64,000 bases of DNA, from the NCBI GenBank assembly GCA_026724425.1, contig JAIUCV010000005.1, forward strand, positions 36,739,784-36,803,783, given 5' to 3'. This DNA is from Erythrophleum ivorense. Lineage: Eukaryota > Streptophyta > Magnoliopsida > Fabales > Fabaceae. Below the pieces are notes generated by a model. That model was not told the origin of the DNA and did not search any database. It worked only from the letters and a program-made list of their open reading frames with translations. Below, piece by piece: positions 32,402 through 44,925 of the stretch (positions are counted from its first letter, which is position 1; every line of letters starts with the position of its first letter). A program made the position numbers and the translations under genes.

Positions 32402-34400
32402 CCACTCTATCCAAACTAGACCACATTGATTGAATTTGTCATTAAATAAACCTTATCTAACAGCCTTAGCAATCATGTATCCCACATTCTACGCGAGCGA
32501 CACCAATTATTCGGAAGGAAGATCCTTTTCTCTGCGGTAAATCTGCCACAAATGTACAACTAAAGTAAGAAACTATCCACTGTGAAAAAGAAGGAAAAAT
32601 AAAAAAGGCAAACCATTCAAGGGGAGAAGGAAAATAGAAAAAGCGCATATCTTTACAGTTGCTCAGATCTGTTGGAGAACGAATTTGAGAATCGCACCGA
32701 ATAAACGCAAGTGGGTACGTTTTTCTCATCAAATAAAGCTCGAATCCGACCAGATCAGGCCAGTGCAAGAAGAATATACAGAGGGTAAACAACATTTGGT
32801 GCAATGGGACGGAGAAACTCGCGGAAACCGTCTCAACGTGCATTTAACGATTATCATTAGACGTTAGTGACGGTTAACTGAAAATTCAAGCGCAGGGGCA
32901 GTGTCCCCTTAAAAAACTGGGGTCACTGGGGTGCAGGATAAGAAAGAGGAAGCGCCTAGGGTAAGGGAGCCTTTAATTTTTCCTTTCTTGTCCCTCTCAC
33001 GGGAGTGCCATGGTCGGGTGGGCTGGCAATGGGTTCCCTCCACATAAACCCACTCTGTCCTGTTTCTCCTTCTCTCTCTCAACTCCTTTTCATGAAAAAG
33101 AATTCAATGAAAGTGATACCAAAACTCGCTGAGGCAAAGGAAAAAGCAGATCAATACGCCTACACACAAACCCAAAGAAAAATGTTTTTCTAAGATAAAA
33201 CCACACATTTACCACAGTAACTGTTTTATGAGTTTCATCTTCGAAATTTCCCAGACTAAATTCTCAATAGGGTCTGTAAGTAATGTCTTTTGTTCGTAAG
33301 CACAATATTAAATTTCTTAATTAATTTTTAAGGTTGAACTCGCAGGTGCTAATGTTCTTGGGGAGATGGATGAAGACATGGAAGTCCACGTGCTGAGGTG
33401 ATAATTGTCCATCCTCATGAACAAATTGTGCAAACCTAATATTATTAGCGAGATAAGAAGAAACAAACAATTCAGGGACATTGTTTCCTGCAAAATAAGA
33501 CAAAATAGTAATTTCGTTTTGACCACTCTGAATTATATTGCGATATTATTACTATAAACAAGTATTGATCAAATCCAGGAAACTATTTTCCCCTGAAAAT
33601 TTTGCATAAAGAAACAAGGGTTCTGAAAGGGGATCCATGATGTGTATCTGGATTGACAGTTTCGTGTGTCTCTCTTACTGAAGACACGTTCAGTCTTTCA
33701 CCATTCGTGCAATCTCTTTATAAGAAAACTCCAGTCACAGTGCAAATTAAAATGAAAACACCAAACTCATTGCATCTCACTCCAGAATTCTTGTTCAATG
33801 AAGAAACCAAATTGAGATTCGTTTCGGATTCTGAAATCGAAAAAACGATCCTCTTTGTGGAAAGTAAAATCCACCTTTCTTCATTCTTAGTCAACCCAAG
33901 AAAATAAAGAATTCGCTCAACAGAAAACTTGATCAGAAACAGAACCCAAAGTAATTTCCACATTAATGTAATATTAAATAAAGTGATCCAGATCGAACAG
34001 AGAATAATCCCAAAAGGAAAAGTAATCAAAATATAATTGATCCAATCATTAAAAACCTCACCTTTACCATTGAACAACAACTTCTAATCAGATGAAAGCT
34101 ACTCGATACTCAGACCTTCAGATTAGTCACAAAGCATCAACAATCAATCCGCGAACCCAAAATAAACCAGGAATAATTCCTTCCTTCGTCCTCCGAAACC
34201 AAGGAGAGAATCCAGAACCCTCGAACTCTCTATAATCGAATAAGAAGCAAAGCGTGGATCTTACGAACAGGTCGCCGGGGATTGACGGAAAGACAACGGC
34301 GGTCGTCAGAGGTCAATATTTTCCGGCGAGAGCTATTAGATAATTTTGAAGCAGAGAGAGGGAAGGAGAAAGCGAGAGAATTAAAAGGAAGAAAAATGAT
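32402..34400 (-). promoter_or_regulatory. Probable 5' leader of AUG8 with a long leader intron
   Basis: On the - strand a GC-richer, CT-tract-containing stretch (34400-34265) ends at GACCTGTTC/GTAAGATCC, a good splice donor. An acceptor TTTACCGCAG/AGAAAAGG ends at 32532. Joining them gives a ~1.7-kb leader intron and a leader exon at 32402-32531 just before the start codon. That exon has at least four short upstream reading frames, one overlapping the main start. Frames elsewhere in the interval (such as 33653-33907) show no known protein. This is inferred from splice-site quality only. Confidence 0.45.
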
Positions 34401-34994
34401 GATTTCTTGCCCCTAAAAAAGTTTTATTCAGAAAAAAAATAAAATAAAAATAATTTGAAAGGATATATGGGAAACGGTTTCAGTTGGGAAACGAGGGGAG
34501 GGGTGGGGACAGTTGATTTCGCGCCACCTACTTTTAATCACGCTTAGTCCTTAAGGACTAGTTATTATTATAATTTGAATAATTTTAGTTACATGTTTTT
34601 CTGATAATTAATTTTAGTTATATATTAAGTAAATCACCTTAATTTTAATTTATCGTTTTTGGTATTAGCTAATATTTAGTACCTTTTTGGCAAATATATA
34701 TATGCATGTATTTAGTAGCTTAAATTTATCTTATTTTTATTTGAGTAACATTTTAGTGCTATTTCTCTAGGGTATTATTCACAATTCTTTCCCTATTATT
34801 AATTAATTTAAAATTATTAACTAATAAATATAAATTTTTAAATACTTAGTAAGCTATCAAGTAAGAATAAAATATTGTATAATTAGTTGACCCCAAAAAA
34901 AGAGAAAATTGTATCATTATTAATTTATTATAAATTATTTATTTTTGAGTAAATTAAATCTTACTTATGTTTGAAATGAATAAATGTGAAATTA
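34401..34994. other. AUG8 promoter side and AT-rich spacer
   Basis: Upstream of the probable AUG8 leader. No gene or clear element is recognised; it becomes fully repeat-like at the Mutator-like element that follows. Confidence 0.4.
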
Positions 34995-37864
34995 TAATAA
35001 CAAGGTTAAAATAGTGTTATAGTCCCTTAACCTAAGTTATTCTTTCAAAATAACTCCCTAAGTTTGAAATATTTTAAAATGGTTCTTTAAATTTTAATTT
35101 TATCTTATAAAAATACTTTTTTAAATAAATTCCATTAAGACACTTAACGGCATTTTTTTTTTGTGCTAACATGGAAGCCACATGTATACTTTCTTTTATT
35201 TTAAATGATGAGTTGGCAGTTAAAAAAATTTCAATTCTAAACCAATTAAAAATACCAAAATCCCAAAATAGTTATTGTTACTCCTTTGTCATTTTGAATT
35301 GAAGTTAAGTCTTTGTACACTCTTGTCCAAGCAAATCCCATGCCTTTAATGGGCTCCCTATTTGGGAAGCATAGCATACGATGTTATCTCTCACTGCTCT
35401 CTCACAAAAAAAAAAAAAAAAAGAGAGGATATGACTATTTCTAAACTCCTCTCAATCTCTCTTTCCACCTTTCACAATAATTCATCACCAATGGGATGGT
35501 TTTAGTCCTTCCTCTACTCATTAAGGAAGTTCTAGGATCATCTTTACTCATAAGACTCATCATTCTAACCCTTTGTATACAATATGATTATATCTTTTAA
35601 TCAAATTTGTAGTATTGCTCTCATTGACTCTATTACTTATGGATTTGAACTTTGATGATGACAAACAATTTGGATAAGTACATTCAAGAATCCATTAAGT
35701 CAAGGCTCAAAGTGTTGCTCAATGGAAGATTAAGTTAGCATATAAGGCATAGATAATGTTTTTCCTAAAAGGTTTAAAGATGTTTAGGACTCATATAAAA
35801 AGTTATTCTTAAAAGTCTAGTTTGAAAACTTGTAACTATTTGAGTTTAAATTTTTTTCAAGAGAGTTTATTAGAGACTTTTAGAGGGCTTCCAATTGACT
35901 GGCCACTTAGAATTAGTCGACTGGGCTTGCCCAAAGATGCACAAGTTGCATTTTGAACTAGATCAATCAACCAAACCCTAAGTAGCAACCAATTGATTTG
36001 TGCCTCTAATGACTATATCATTGTATGAATGACTAGTCAATTACTCCCCTAAAAATAGTCAACTATCGAGGATGATTGAATCGAATAGTACCTTAGACAT
36101 TGCCCTCCCCTAGAGTTCCCTTCAATTTTAATTTTTCAAACTTTCCAAAGGACGTTTTGAGAGCTATTCGACTGATGTAGTTCAGAAAAAGTATTTGTAA
36201 CTTTAAAATGACTTTTTTTTCACCATTTGACTTCCCTCCTCTCTTTAATAGTTTTATTGGGATTTGTACTATAAATACGACCTCATATAAAGTCAAATGC
36301 ATCAAGAAAACTTGCCCTAAAAAAAATCTTGAGTGATCATTCTTAAGTTCTAAAGCATTTTTCTCTCTTTTTAGCTTAGTTTCGTTTGTAAATCTACTCT
36401 TTTAAAAAAGTGTTACTAGTATACATGTATTCCTTCTTTATGGAGAGTTTAGAATATCACCAATAGAGATTCCTTGAGTGGGTATTGAATGAAAATTTTG
36501 TGTAAAGGGAGAGACTCTTGTTTAAGTAACTCATGAGCTATTTGCTATAATAATTTGCAAGTGCCTACTTAAATCTTGCTATCATAGTAAAAATCTCAAT
36601 ATTACTCTTGGAACTAGTTATAGGCTTGTGGATAAATTTAATCAAGATAAATCTCATGTTTAATCCTTCTTTCCTTTCCCTCATTTACTTTTCTACATTT
36701 TATTAGTTGTTATTGATTTGTGTTGCATTTTGATCTTCAATTATGTTCTTAATTTCTATTCTTCATTATGTTAAATCTTGCTCTTTATTAGTCAAATTTG
36801 TCCTTTAGTTTTATGTTTTTAAAAAGCACTCAATTCATCCCCCCTCTTAGGTAACTAGCCATTCCTATTAGCTCTACAAATTGCCTTCTTTTTTTAACTA
36901 GGTTTCATTATTATCATGAATGCATATTGTAGATTGAACATTTCCACCGAATGATGCATATATTAATTTTAAATTATTAAGTAATAGGTAGAGGGATATA
37001 CATCCTATGCAAGGATGTAAAATCCTGCCCATGTGAAGATTTTCTTGTACTCTAGTTAATATTGGTTAAATCAAGCATGACCTCTACTTCTATACCATCA
37101 AAATGATTCTATCTCATTTTCCTCACAATGAAGAATGAAAGAGAAAGGATGTCCATTACTTTATATAGTTTTACCTCCATGTACATAAACAAATACAACA
37201 TATTACTCATGAATTTATCCCTCCTATAGCTCTTTACCTAGTTTTGTACTTAGATTTCGTTAGAATAGCTTTTCATGAAAATGGTTTTGGTTGGCTAAAC
37301 AAGTTCTTAATTCTTGGCCTTTTAGTAGTATATCATACTAATAAATCGATAATGTCAACGATAAACCCAAATTGTAGTTCCACATAAACAATGCACATCA
37401 AAAGCTAGAAGCACAAATATTTCTTCAGTTGTTGTAGATAGCACTCACTACAGAAAGAAAAATGGCTTTGCAATTTCTCATTAAAAAATTGAGTTTAAAA
37501 GCTAGCTTTTTATATCGGTACCCAAAGAAAGAGTGAACATAAACTTAACTTTAGGTCAAAATGATGAAGTAGTAGCAACAATGGCTATTTTGGGATTTTA
37601 GTATTTTTAATTAGGTTTAGAATTAACTTTTTTATGCCAACTTATCATTTAAGATAAAAGAAAATATACATGTGGCTTCCATGTCACCACAAAAATAAAC
37701 ACCCTTAAGCTTCTTAATGGATTTTAGTTAAAAGGGATTTTTATGGAACAAAATTGGAACTTAAAAGAAACATTTTGAAATACTTCAAACTTAGATGACT
37801 TATTTTGAAATGATAAATAAAGTTAAGGGAACATAACACTATTTTAATCTTAATCTAATAACAA
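34995..37864. mobile_element. Second long-TIR Mutator-like element with 9-bp target duplication
   Basis: The element 35004-37855 (2852 bp) is flanked by TAATAACAA on both sides (34995-35003 and 37856-37864). Inverted arms of about 320 bp run 35004 to about 35329 and about 37530-37855. Matching blocks include TTAAAATAGTGTTAT, CATGGAAGCCACATGTATA, TTAAAAATACCAAAATCCCAAAATAG and GTTAAGT, each found reversed on the other side with scattered differences. The right end carries an extra GATTAA. The interior shows no transposase; it holds an LTR-like remnant. It is unrelated to the element at 23759. Confidence 0.8.
35625..36885 (+). repeat. Copia-like solo LTR remnant inside the Mutator-like element
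   Basis: It opens with ATGGATTTGAACTTTGATGATGACAA, cited here in part as TTTGATGATGACAAACAA, and closes with CACTCAATTCATCCCCCCTCTTAG. These are a start and an end common in plant copia LTRs, about 1.2 kb apart. No internal coding region follows, so a solo LTR is likely. Exact ends and a target duplication were not found. Confidence 0.4.
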
Positions 37865-37873
37865 TAATATTTT

Positions 37874-38121
37874 GAGTAAATTACACATTGCTTCTTTAAA
37901 ACAAAAAGTTGTATTACATTTTAGTCTAATTTTAATTTTTTTACTAAAATATTCTCTATTAACCTAAATATATTTTTAATTAAAATACCATTTTAAATTC
38001 CTTTTAATAAAGAATATTTTAGTCAAAAAATTTAAAATTGAACTAAAATATATATTTTGAAAATAAAAAAGAAGTTTGTGCAATTTTAGTAAAATTTAAA
38101 GGAAACTTATGTAATTTACTC
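37874..38121. mobile_element. Foldback MITE, copy 1
   Basis: It starts GAGTAAATTACA and ends GTAATTTACTC. The two halves are imperfect inverted copies (TAGTCTAATTTTAATTTTTTTACTAAAATATTC against TTTAGTCAAAAAATTTAAAATTGAACTAAAAT, in part). Non-coding, 248 bp. It sits about 10 bp beyond the duplication of the Mutator-like element. A related copy follows at 38712. Confidence 0.65.
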
Positions 38122-38711
38122 TAATATTTTTCTATAAAATTATAGCCATGGAAGTTTGTTTTTTAAATATTAAGTTATCATATAATTTTTTTTTCCAAGT
38201 CTTAACATCAAGTGGATGTTTTTTCTTTTTTAGATGCAAATCAAGCAAATATTTTTTTTAAATTTTAACATATGTTTCTACCATATAACTTCTACTTTTT
38301 CATTTTCCCTTGAATATATTGGTCACCTATATTTCATCGATCAAATATACAATGCTGTTAAATATCCCTTTGTGAAAAATACTTTTTTAAATCACATGAT
38401 GTACTCATTTTTGACATATTATGCGGTTTAGGTAAATTTCACACTTCAAGTCTTTGTTTGGACAATAACAGACATAACATATAACTTGTCATTTTGTACT
38501 TATATTTATCTATCTAAATTATTAATATTTATACCATTCTTGTATAACGCGATTGTGTTTTATTAAAATAAATAAAATTGTAGCTATTTCCGTATGTCAC
38601 CTGCTTCGGTAAATAAGAAAGAGACCGAAAATAAATTATGTAGAAATGAATCTTTCAAATATATTGGCGTTCGACAGTGAATGGCGTGCTGTGTCAATTA
38701 TCTTTTTTTTT

Positions 38712-39031
38712 AATTATATAAATTTATTTTGAATTTTGTTAAAATTATACATACTTCTTGTTTATTTTTAAAATATATATAAATATCCCTTAAAATAAGA
38801 TATTTTTATATACTTTGGTTTAATTTTAAATTTTTTTAGCTAAAATATCCTCTATTTAAATTTTTTAGTTTATATATATATGATTAATGGAGAGCCTTTT
38901 TGTTAAAAAATTTAAAATTAAACAAAAGGGTGGGGTAATTTTTTATTTTAAGAGAAATTTATATATAACTTAAAAATAGATAAAAACTATACATAGTCTT
39001 AATAAAATTCAAGGAACATCTGTGTAATTTA
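38712..39031. mobile_element. Foldback MITE, copy 2
   Basis: An inverted repeat of about 320 bp whose arms share ATACATA.. CTTAAAATAA.. TTTAATTTTAAATTTTTT and end in GTGTAATTTATTC. It is clearly of the same family as 37874-38121 but more diverged. Non-coding. Confidence 0.55.
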
Positions 39032-40007
39032 TTCTTTTTTTAGTATAATATAACAAAGTATATTTATTTAATACACTTATTTTATGTTTTATATAAAAAC
39101 TATGAAATATTTTTACTTGGAAAAGAATGATGCACCTGTTTGAAACATTGAAGTCGTTTTCAATGTACTGTTACTTTAAAGGGATTTTTTTTCTTTAAGA
39201 AAATAAATTTGGTAATGAACATCAATTTTATAAGAATGTCATATTAATGTGAAAGTATTCATTATTCTTCTTCTAAATTTGGATACAATCAAATAATTTA
39301 GGTTTTCAGGAAGAAGCTAAACTTTTTCAAAAATATATTATAATAAAAATCCATTATATATATATATATATATATATTTTATTTTTTTTTCAAACACAAG
39401 AAATTCTTATGTCTAAATTCTAACTATTAACAAATTGTGTAAAGCTATTAGGTGATGGTTTAATGATCAGAGTGTGACTAGTTTAGCCACTGTTCAAATT
39501 CTTATTCGAATATGTACGCAAAAAAAGTGTATAACAAGCAAAATTAATACTTTGTGGTTACAAATTAATTAATACTTGGAAGCAATGGTTAGGTGACAAA
39601 CCAGCTAATTATTGCAATTTCATTTCTGGGCCAAGAATCAATGCTTAGGGTCGGAAAAAGAAGTCGGCCTCTCCTTTTTTTTTTAATTTATAGAAAAGAA
39701 AAATAGTAAATGGCTATTATTACAACCAAAAAGAAATGGCTATTAAAAGTGGATGATCGATATTATTTAAATTTCAGTGGGAGTAGGTTTGTGTGGTAGA
39801 AAACTTGGAATGGAGATTTCGGGGGGTTAATAATTAGATTAATTATAGTTTTTTAATAACAAATTACGTACTCATTTTTATTATACAAATTCTTTGTAAA
39901 TCCCCTCCATCATGTGTATGAATTCTCTAGGATTTCTTGACATTAAAGGATTAGTTAAATAGTTTCTTTTTAGAAAGATATTTTTTTAATGTAATTCTGA
40001 AGCTTTT
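39032..40007. other. AT-rich intergenic DNA with a (TA)n run
   Basis: A TA run lies at about 39355-39378. Nothing else could be supported. Confidence 0.4.
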
Positions 40008-40328
40008 GGCCCTGTTTGGTTTCTTGTTTTCAGAATAATTTTTTGTTTTTAAGAACAAGAAAATAAGAAAAATTGTTTGATAATGTATTTTTAATGAAGT
40101 GTTTTGTAAAACAAAAAAAATAAAATTTTGTTTTTAAAAATAGAAAAATCGGAACACTTTTTTAATGTTTTATAATTTTTGTTCTACAGAATTAGAGAAA
40201 AAATAGAGAACAATTACTTTTCAAAATAATGATTCAAACGAATTTTTTAATTTTTTTTATTCTCAAAATTTGTTCTAAAAAACATCTATTTTAAAAATAT
40301 TAAAATAAAAACAGTTTCAAACCGACCC
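40008..40328 (+). mobile_element. Small MITE, copy 2 (GGCCCTGTTTGG family)
   Basis: It starts GGCCCTGTTTGGTTTC and ends GTTTCAAACCGACCC, loosely inverted ends, with TTT on both sides (40005-40007 and 40329-40331). The body reads block by block as the reverse of 5400-5717. Non-coding. It is most like Harbinger-type MITEs. Confidence 0.68.
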
Positions 40329-41199
40329 TTTGTTTCTTTCATTCTCAAAATTTTTCATTTAGTAGGCTCTATCACTACAAAAACTATGGTTTTATTCAAG
40401 GTTTTTTAATAACTTTAACAACAGTTATAATCATCACTAAACTGTTTTACAATTATTAAAAAAATTCGTAGTTAAACTATCTGTTGGCAAGGGTTTAGCT
40501 ACAATTTTTATCAATCGTAAAAACATTGTTAGACAGTTATGCTAGACTATGATTTCTTTGTGAAAAATTTTAGGGAGAATTAGAATTAATGACTCAAAAT
40601 TAAAAAAAAATATTCTAAAAGACCTGTTACCATTAAGTTTAGATGGTTTTACTTAAAGTCAGTGATAATCTATCTTAAAACAATAATAATATATCTTTCA
40701 GAGTAAATTTTTTTAACTTTGAATCCTTAATTCTAATTTTCCCAAAATTTTATGTTTTAAAGATAATAGTTTTAATTGCTATTATAAAAATAATTTTTTT
40801 AAAAAACTTTCTAATATATTGTGCTATCCATTTTTTTTCATAAACCTATCACAACAATTTTTAACAAACATATCTAGCAATCAATTCCTAATTATAACTT
40901 AATTTGTAGCTAACATATCCAACAACAACAACCATTTTCCAATAATAAAAACCATATACTATTAAAATTGCAAATAAATTCATATTCTATTAAATTATAA
41001 ATAAGTTAGAACAAATGTAATTATAAAATCTGACTAAACAATATTTTCATTCTTATGGGGAATGTCTATCATCAATCGATAGGTGTTCACTATTTTGATC
41101 ACTTAGTGCCTAAAATGAAAACATAATGTTATTAGTAATAAATTAAATATCACAAATAAAAACTTCATTGGTATGATTTAAATAAAACAAAAAGTTTAG

Positions 41200-42900
41200 A
41201 AAATTACCTCCTAAGATCAAGTGGTGATGAAAGTTTAGAAAGTTTTTAGGGATGCAAGCTCAAGTGGTAATAAATCCTAAAAACTTTGCATGAGAAAAGC
41301 CATAGCTATTTCTATTTGTTATTATTACTTGTATCTTTCAACCATATGTACTTTAAGTTGAGCAACCTCATTTTGCAATTATGTACAATAAGGCTTAGAT
41401 GATGAACTCTCACAAGCTTGCTGTCCGAACACTTGAGATAAATAAACACCTAATCCTATTTCTCAAATTCGACCATAGTTCTCTTAGATTCCTAAAGCCC
41501 AAGCTAATAAAATTGTCACTAAAAAATTCTTGGGATGAAGACTCCTTAGCCTAAAACATAGCAATCCATTTCTACAAATTCAAATAGAAAGTAATAAATC
41601 ATTTCAAAAATAAAGCCTTTCAACAAAATTGGAAGCTAGCACCCATATAATTTAAACACCTATACATACACCTCTAACTTTGCCATTAATGTAAAACTCA
41701 TCACTATGTTTATGGACTGCAATACATCTCTTCGTGTGAATATGGCCCCACATTCGATCTCTTACAAATTTGAAAACACATGTAATGCATCTTGATACAT
41801 TATTTAGAATTCAAATGACTTATTTACAAATGCAAACTTACTATCTTCACCTTCTTTTGTGCAAAACTTATAGATCTACTAGCATGTGACATAGTTAATT
41901 TACTTCTATTTTGTTTATTTTTCTCTACATTTTCCTAATTATTGGCAAAAACATAAATAAGATAATCAAGAATTGGTACATCTCAGAAAATACAACTAAT
42001 TACTTGAATCTTCTTGTCAAAATGATAGTTTATAAAACTTGCCCAGTGACCCTTATGTATATCCTTTAGAACATCTTGAATTATCTACTCTTTAGTGTAA
42101 CTCCCATCATTGTTATATAATTCATATCGTGTTTGTCACCACCGGCCTCTAATTGATTGTAAAATAAATCTCTGATGTGGATCATCAACAGTAAACCTTA
42201 GCTACAAAGCAAAATACAATGGTTAGTAAAGACATGAACTCGAAGTATTAAAAAAAATGGATAATTAATTCTTAAATTACCTGTATAATAGTCTTATACA
42301 TATTATCCTTCTATTCTTGTGGAACACTCCTCCAATTCTTATAATTAATAGGAAATACATTAAAGTCAATCATAAGCTATCCCATAAAGATTCCAAGTAA
42401 ACCACTCTCATCTCTAATTAGTTAGCTAGAGTCATTGAAGTGTACTACAACCTTTTGCCTACCAAAGATGGACCAAGCATAATGCATTATTAACTACATA
42501 GGCCTTTCCACATTTTTGTCATATGTGGGATTAAAGTTAGTATATAGATGAGAAATAAAAAAATTAGCACCAATTTACTTATTACATTACTTACCAATAA
42601 TTTCAACTAACGAATTATGTCTTTGAGGTAACAGTGGGTGCTGTGCAAGTTGTTCGAGCTATTCTTGGTCATTGTCCACAAATAGGTCATCAACATCAAA
42701 TTTCGGCTGCATGCCCTGGACATCAAGGATAGGCAACTTGGATGAACCAAGTGGATCAACTGGAGTCAAGTAACTTAGAAGTCTACCATCACTAATTGGT
42801 GGACTCAGCTGAGGACACTTAGCGCTAAGTTTACCATCTTTGCTAGCATTGACTAATTTATACTTCTTCAAGAACTTCTTCATCTTTAGGATTCATATTA
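41200..42900 (-). pseudogene. CACTA second-gene (Transposase_24/TNP1-like) remnant
   Basis: The - strand shows a decayed reading frame with MKKFLKKYKLVNASKDG (42883 downward, an open 74-codon piece), LTVDDPHQ (about 42185), RYELYNNDG.YTKE (about 42125) and ENVEKNKQNRSKLTMSHASRS (about 41900; the block is cited in part as KNKQNRSKLTMSHASRS). KNKxNRSKLxxxHxxGSKSF is a hallmark of the plant Ptta/En-Spm second protein. Several stops are present. The role in the family is DNA binding with TNP2. Confidence 0.55.
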
Positions 42901-43079
42901 ATTTAGACAAAATAACATATAGGCATATATAAGATTAAAGACTTCAAGCATATATCTTCACTAGTGCATAACAGAACATATACAATTATATATAAGAAAA
43001 AGTATACAAGCATATATCTAATCAAATTGAAGTAAAGGAAAAACAAAAGCAAAAAAATATTTTACCTACACAAGTGTAT

Positions 43080-43317
43080 ATTTACTTCCAAGTTTGGTAA
43101 TAACATTTTCAATTATTGAGGTTGGTCAGGCTAGCTCTCATATATGACATATTTGTTCTTATCACCCATGTCATATAAGTCACATGACTTTAGATGTATT
43201 CAAGTTTTTATCCAACTCATCTTTTACATAATATACATATTGAGCTTATGAGGCTTGAATGTATGACTTGTCATCTTCATGATCACTTGTGTGTAATAAC
43301 CATAAAAAATTGATAAA
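43080..43317 (-). pseudogene. CACTA transposase C-terminal piece (DUF4216 end) next to the gypsy insertion
   Basis: Read on the - strand: FLWLLHTSDHEDDKSYIQAS, stop, AQYVYYVKDELDKNLN. This corresponds to the end of the DUF4216 region, where most relatives have ILASQAQQVYYVKD. Its other half lies at 53601-54000 on the far side of the gypsy element. Confidence 0.7.
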
Positions 43318-44771
43318 TGATAAGTGCATATTTTATAATTAAATAGGTGTAGATTTTGGAATAAATTAAATTAAATTTATAAATATTTTATACCTATTTA
43401 ATTTATTTTATATATTTTTTTCCTAAATTTAATTCTTAGACAAAAACAGAATTTGGATAGAAAATCTACTCATATTTTTTTCCTGTGCAAGAAAAATAAT
43501 AAATAAAGAAGAAAAGAGAGAGAGAGAGGGATAGCGTTTTGTTTGCAAGGACGAAGCTCGAGTTTTTAAAAGAATGATGAAGAATAGGAAAATAATTAAA
43601 AAAATATTATTAATTATTTGTAAATTATGAATTAGTATTATAAACTAATATTTAAATCACTTTATTTTGTTATTCTTAGGTATCTTTTTGTTAGGCTTTA
43701 ATAATTATTTTTTTGCTAAGATTATAATTTAATATTATTTTTTATTATTCGAAGTTATCTTTCATTAAGATTAGGATTTGTTATTAGCAGTTATCTTATG
43801 CACTCTATATATAGTTCATAAGAATTAAGATTATGGACCTCACCATTGATTGAAGAATAAGAAATATTTTAATATTCTAAAAAAAAAGGGGGAAGGCATC
43901 CAATCACTATTATGAGTACCTCAAAAATTCTCTTCGAGATATTTAGAGCCTGTGGAAGCATTCTGAAACTAAGCACAAGAATGTTTGAGAGTATTGAGGC
44001 TGAATCAATTTCTCTTCTCTATTTTTTTTTATCATGATTGATTTTGTATGATTGAGGATTTTAGAATGATGTTATTTGTGAATTCTTCAATTATGTGTTT
44101 CTAAATTTCCTAATTGGGAGTAGGGATGTAGTCCAATTGAAAACTAGTTTTTACTATTTGTTTTGACTTTCTATAGATTTTTATTTATGAATATATTTTC
44201 AAATTTTAATTATATCTATTTTTCTCATGTTTAATGTTGATTTTATGATTGGCCACCATTAAATCAAATATATGGGTGATCTTGATGCATTTGGAGATAA
44301 AGAGAGAACCTAGATTTAGAGAAATAGACACAAATATTTCAGTCAAGGATAAGTCTAGAAATTTGTGGTGATTTAAAACTATTGCTTTATGATTTAATTA
44401 GTTGTTTGGGTATCGTGAGAAAGAATTTAACTCTAATTAAATACGGACTAGTAATTCGAGAGAATATTAGGATATTTTAAAAATAGTTGTCACTATGATT
44501 GCTTAATAGTCAATTCGATGGGTAGAAACTAATAACTTATAGGATAAATCCTGAATCCCAACACTTTTAGTGATTGTATTTTTCTCATAATTCTCGCTTG
44601 CTTTTATTCTCATAGTTTCTATATATTCTTATCAATTAATTTATTTTTTCTCATTTTCTCAACTATTAATTATTTGGATTAGTAAAAGTGCAACCTTTTT
44701 GTGGGTTCGATCCCAAAATACTCTAAGAATTTTTTTACTACACCAATCCTATACACCAACAGGAGTGATCA
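43318..44771 (+). repeat. Left LTR of the gypsy element
   Basis: It starts TGATAAGTGCATATTTTATA and ends CAGGAGTGATCA, 1454 bp. It is clearly a copy of 52102-53600 but differs at many positions and lacks most of the GA repeat, so the insertion is old. Confidence 0.9.
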
Positions 44772-44777
44772 AGTTTT

Positions 44778-44795
44778 TAACACCGTTGCCATGAA
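44778..44795 (+). other. Primer binding site (tRNA-Asp type), decayed
   Basis: TAACACCGTTGCCATGAA follows the left LTR by six bases. Against the usual TGGCGCCGTTGCCGGGGA it has six differences, five of them G to A, the change expected from C deamination on the other strand. Confidence 0.65.
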
Positions 44796-44925
44796 GGTTA
44801 TAGATTTACTAATTCTTTAATTTTTTTTAATGTAATTGCAGAGTTTTTGTGTCTTAAATTTGACTCTTATTAATTTAGAAATTAAATGGTTTTGCAGGAA
44901 AAATAGAACTCAAAGAAGAAGAGAG

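Noticed and set aside
33653..34080. Frames of 84 and 120 codons upstream of AUG8
   Set aside because: They are opposite-strand overlaps with no recognisable domain and lie within the probable leader intron.
37446..37460. CACTACAGAAAG as a CACTA terminus
   Set aside because: It lies within the Mutator-like element, with no subterminal repeats or partner end nearby.
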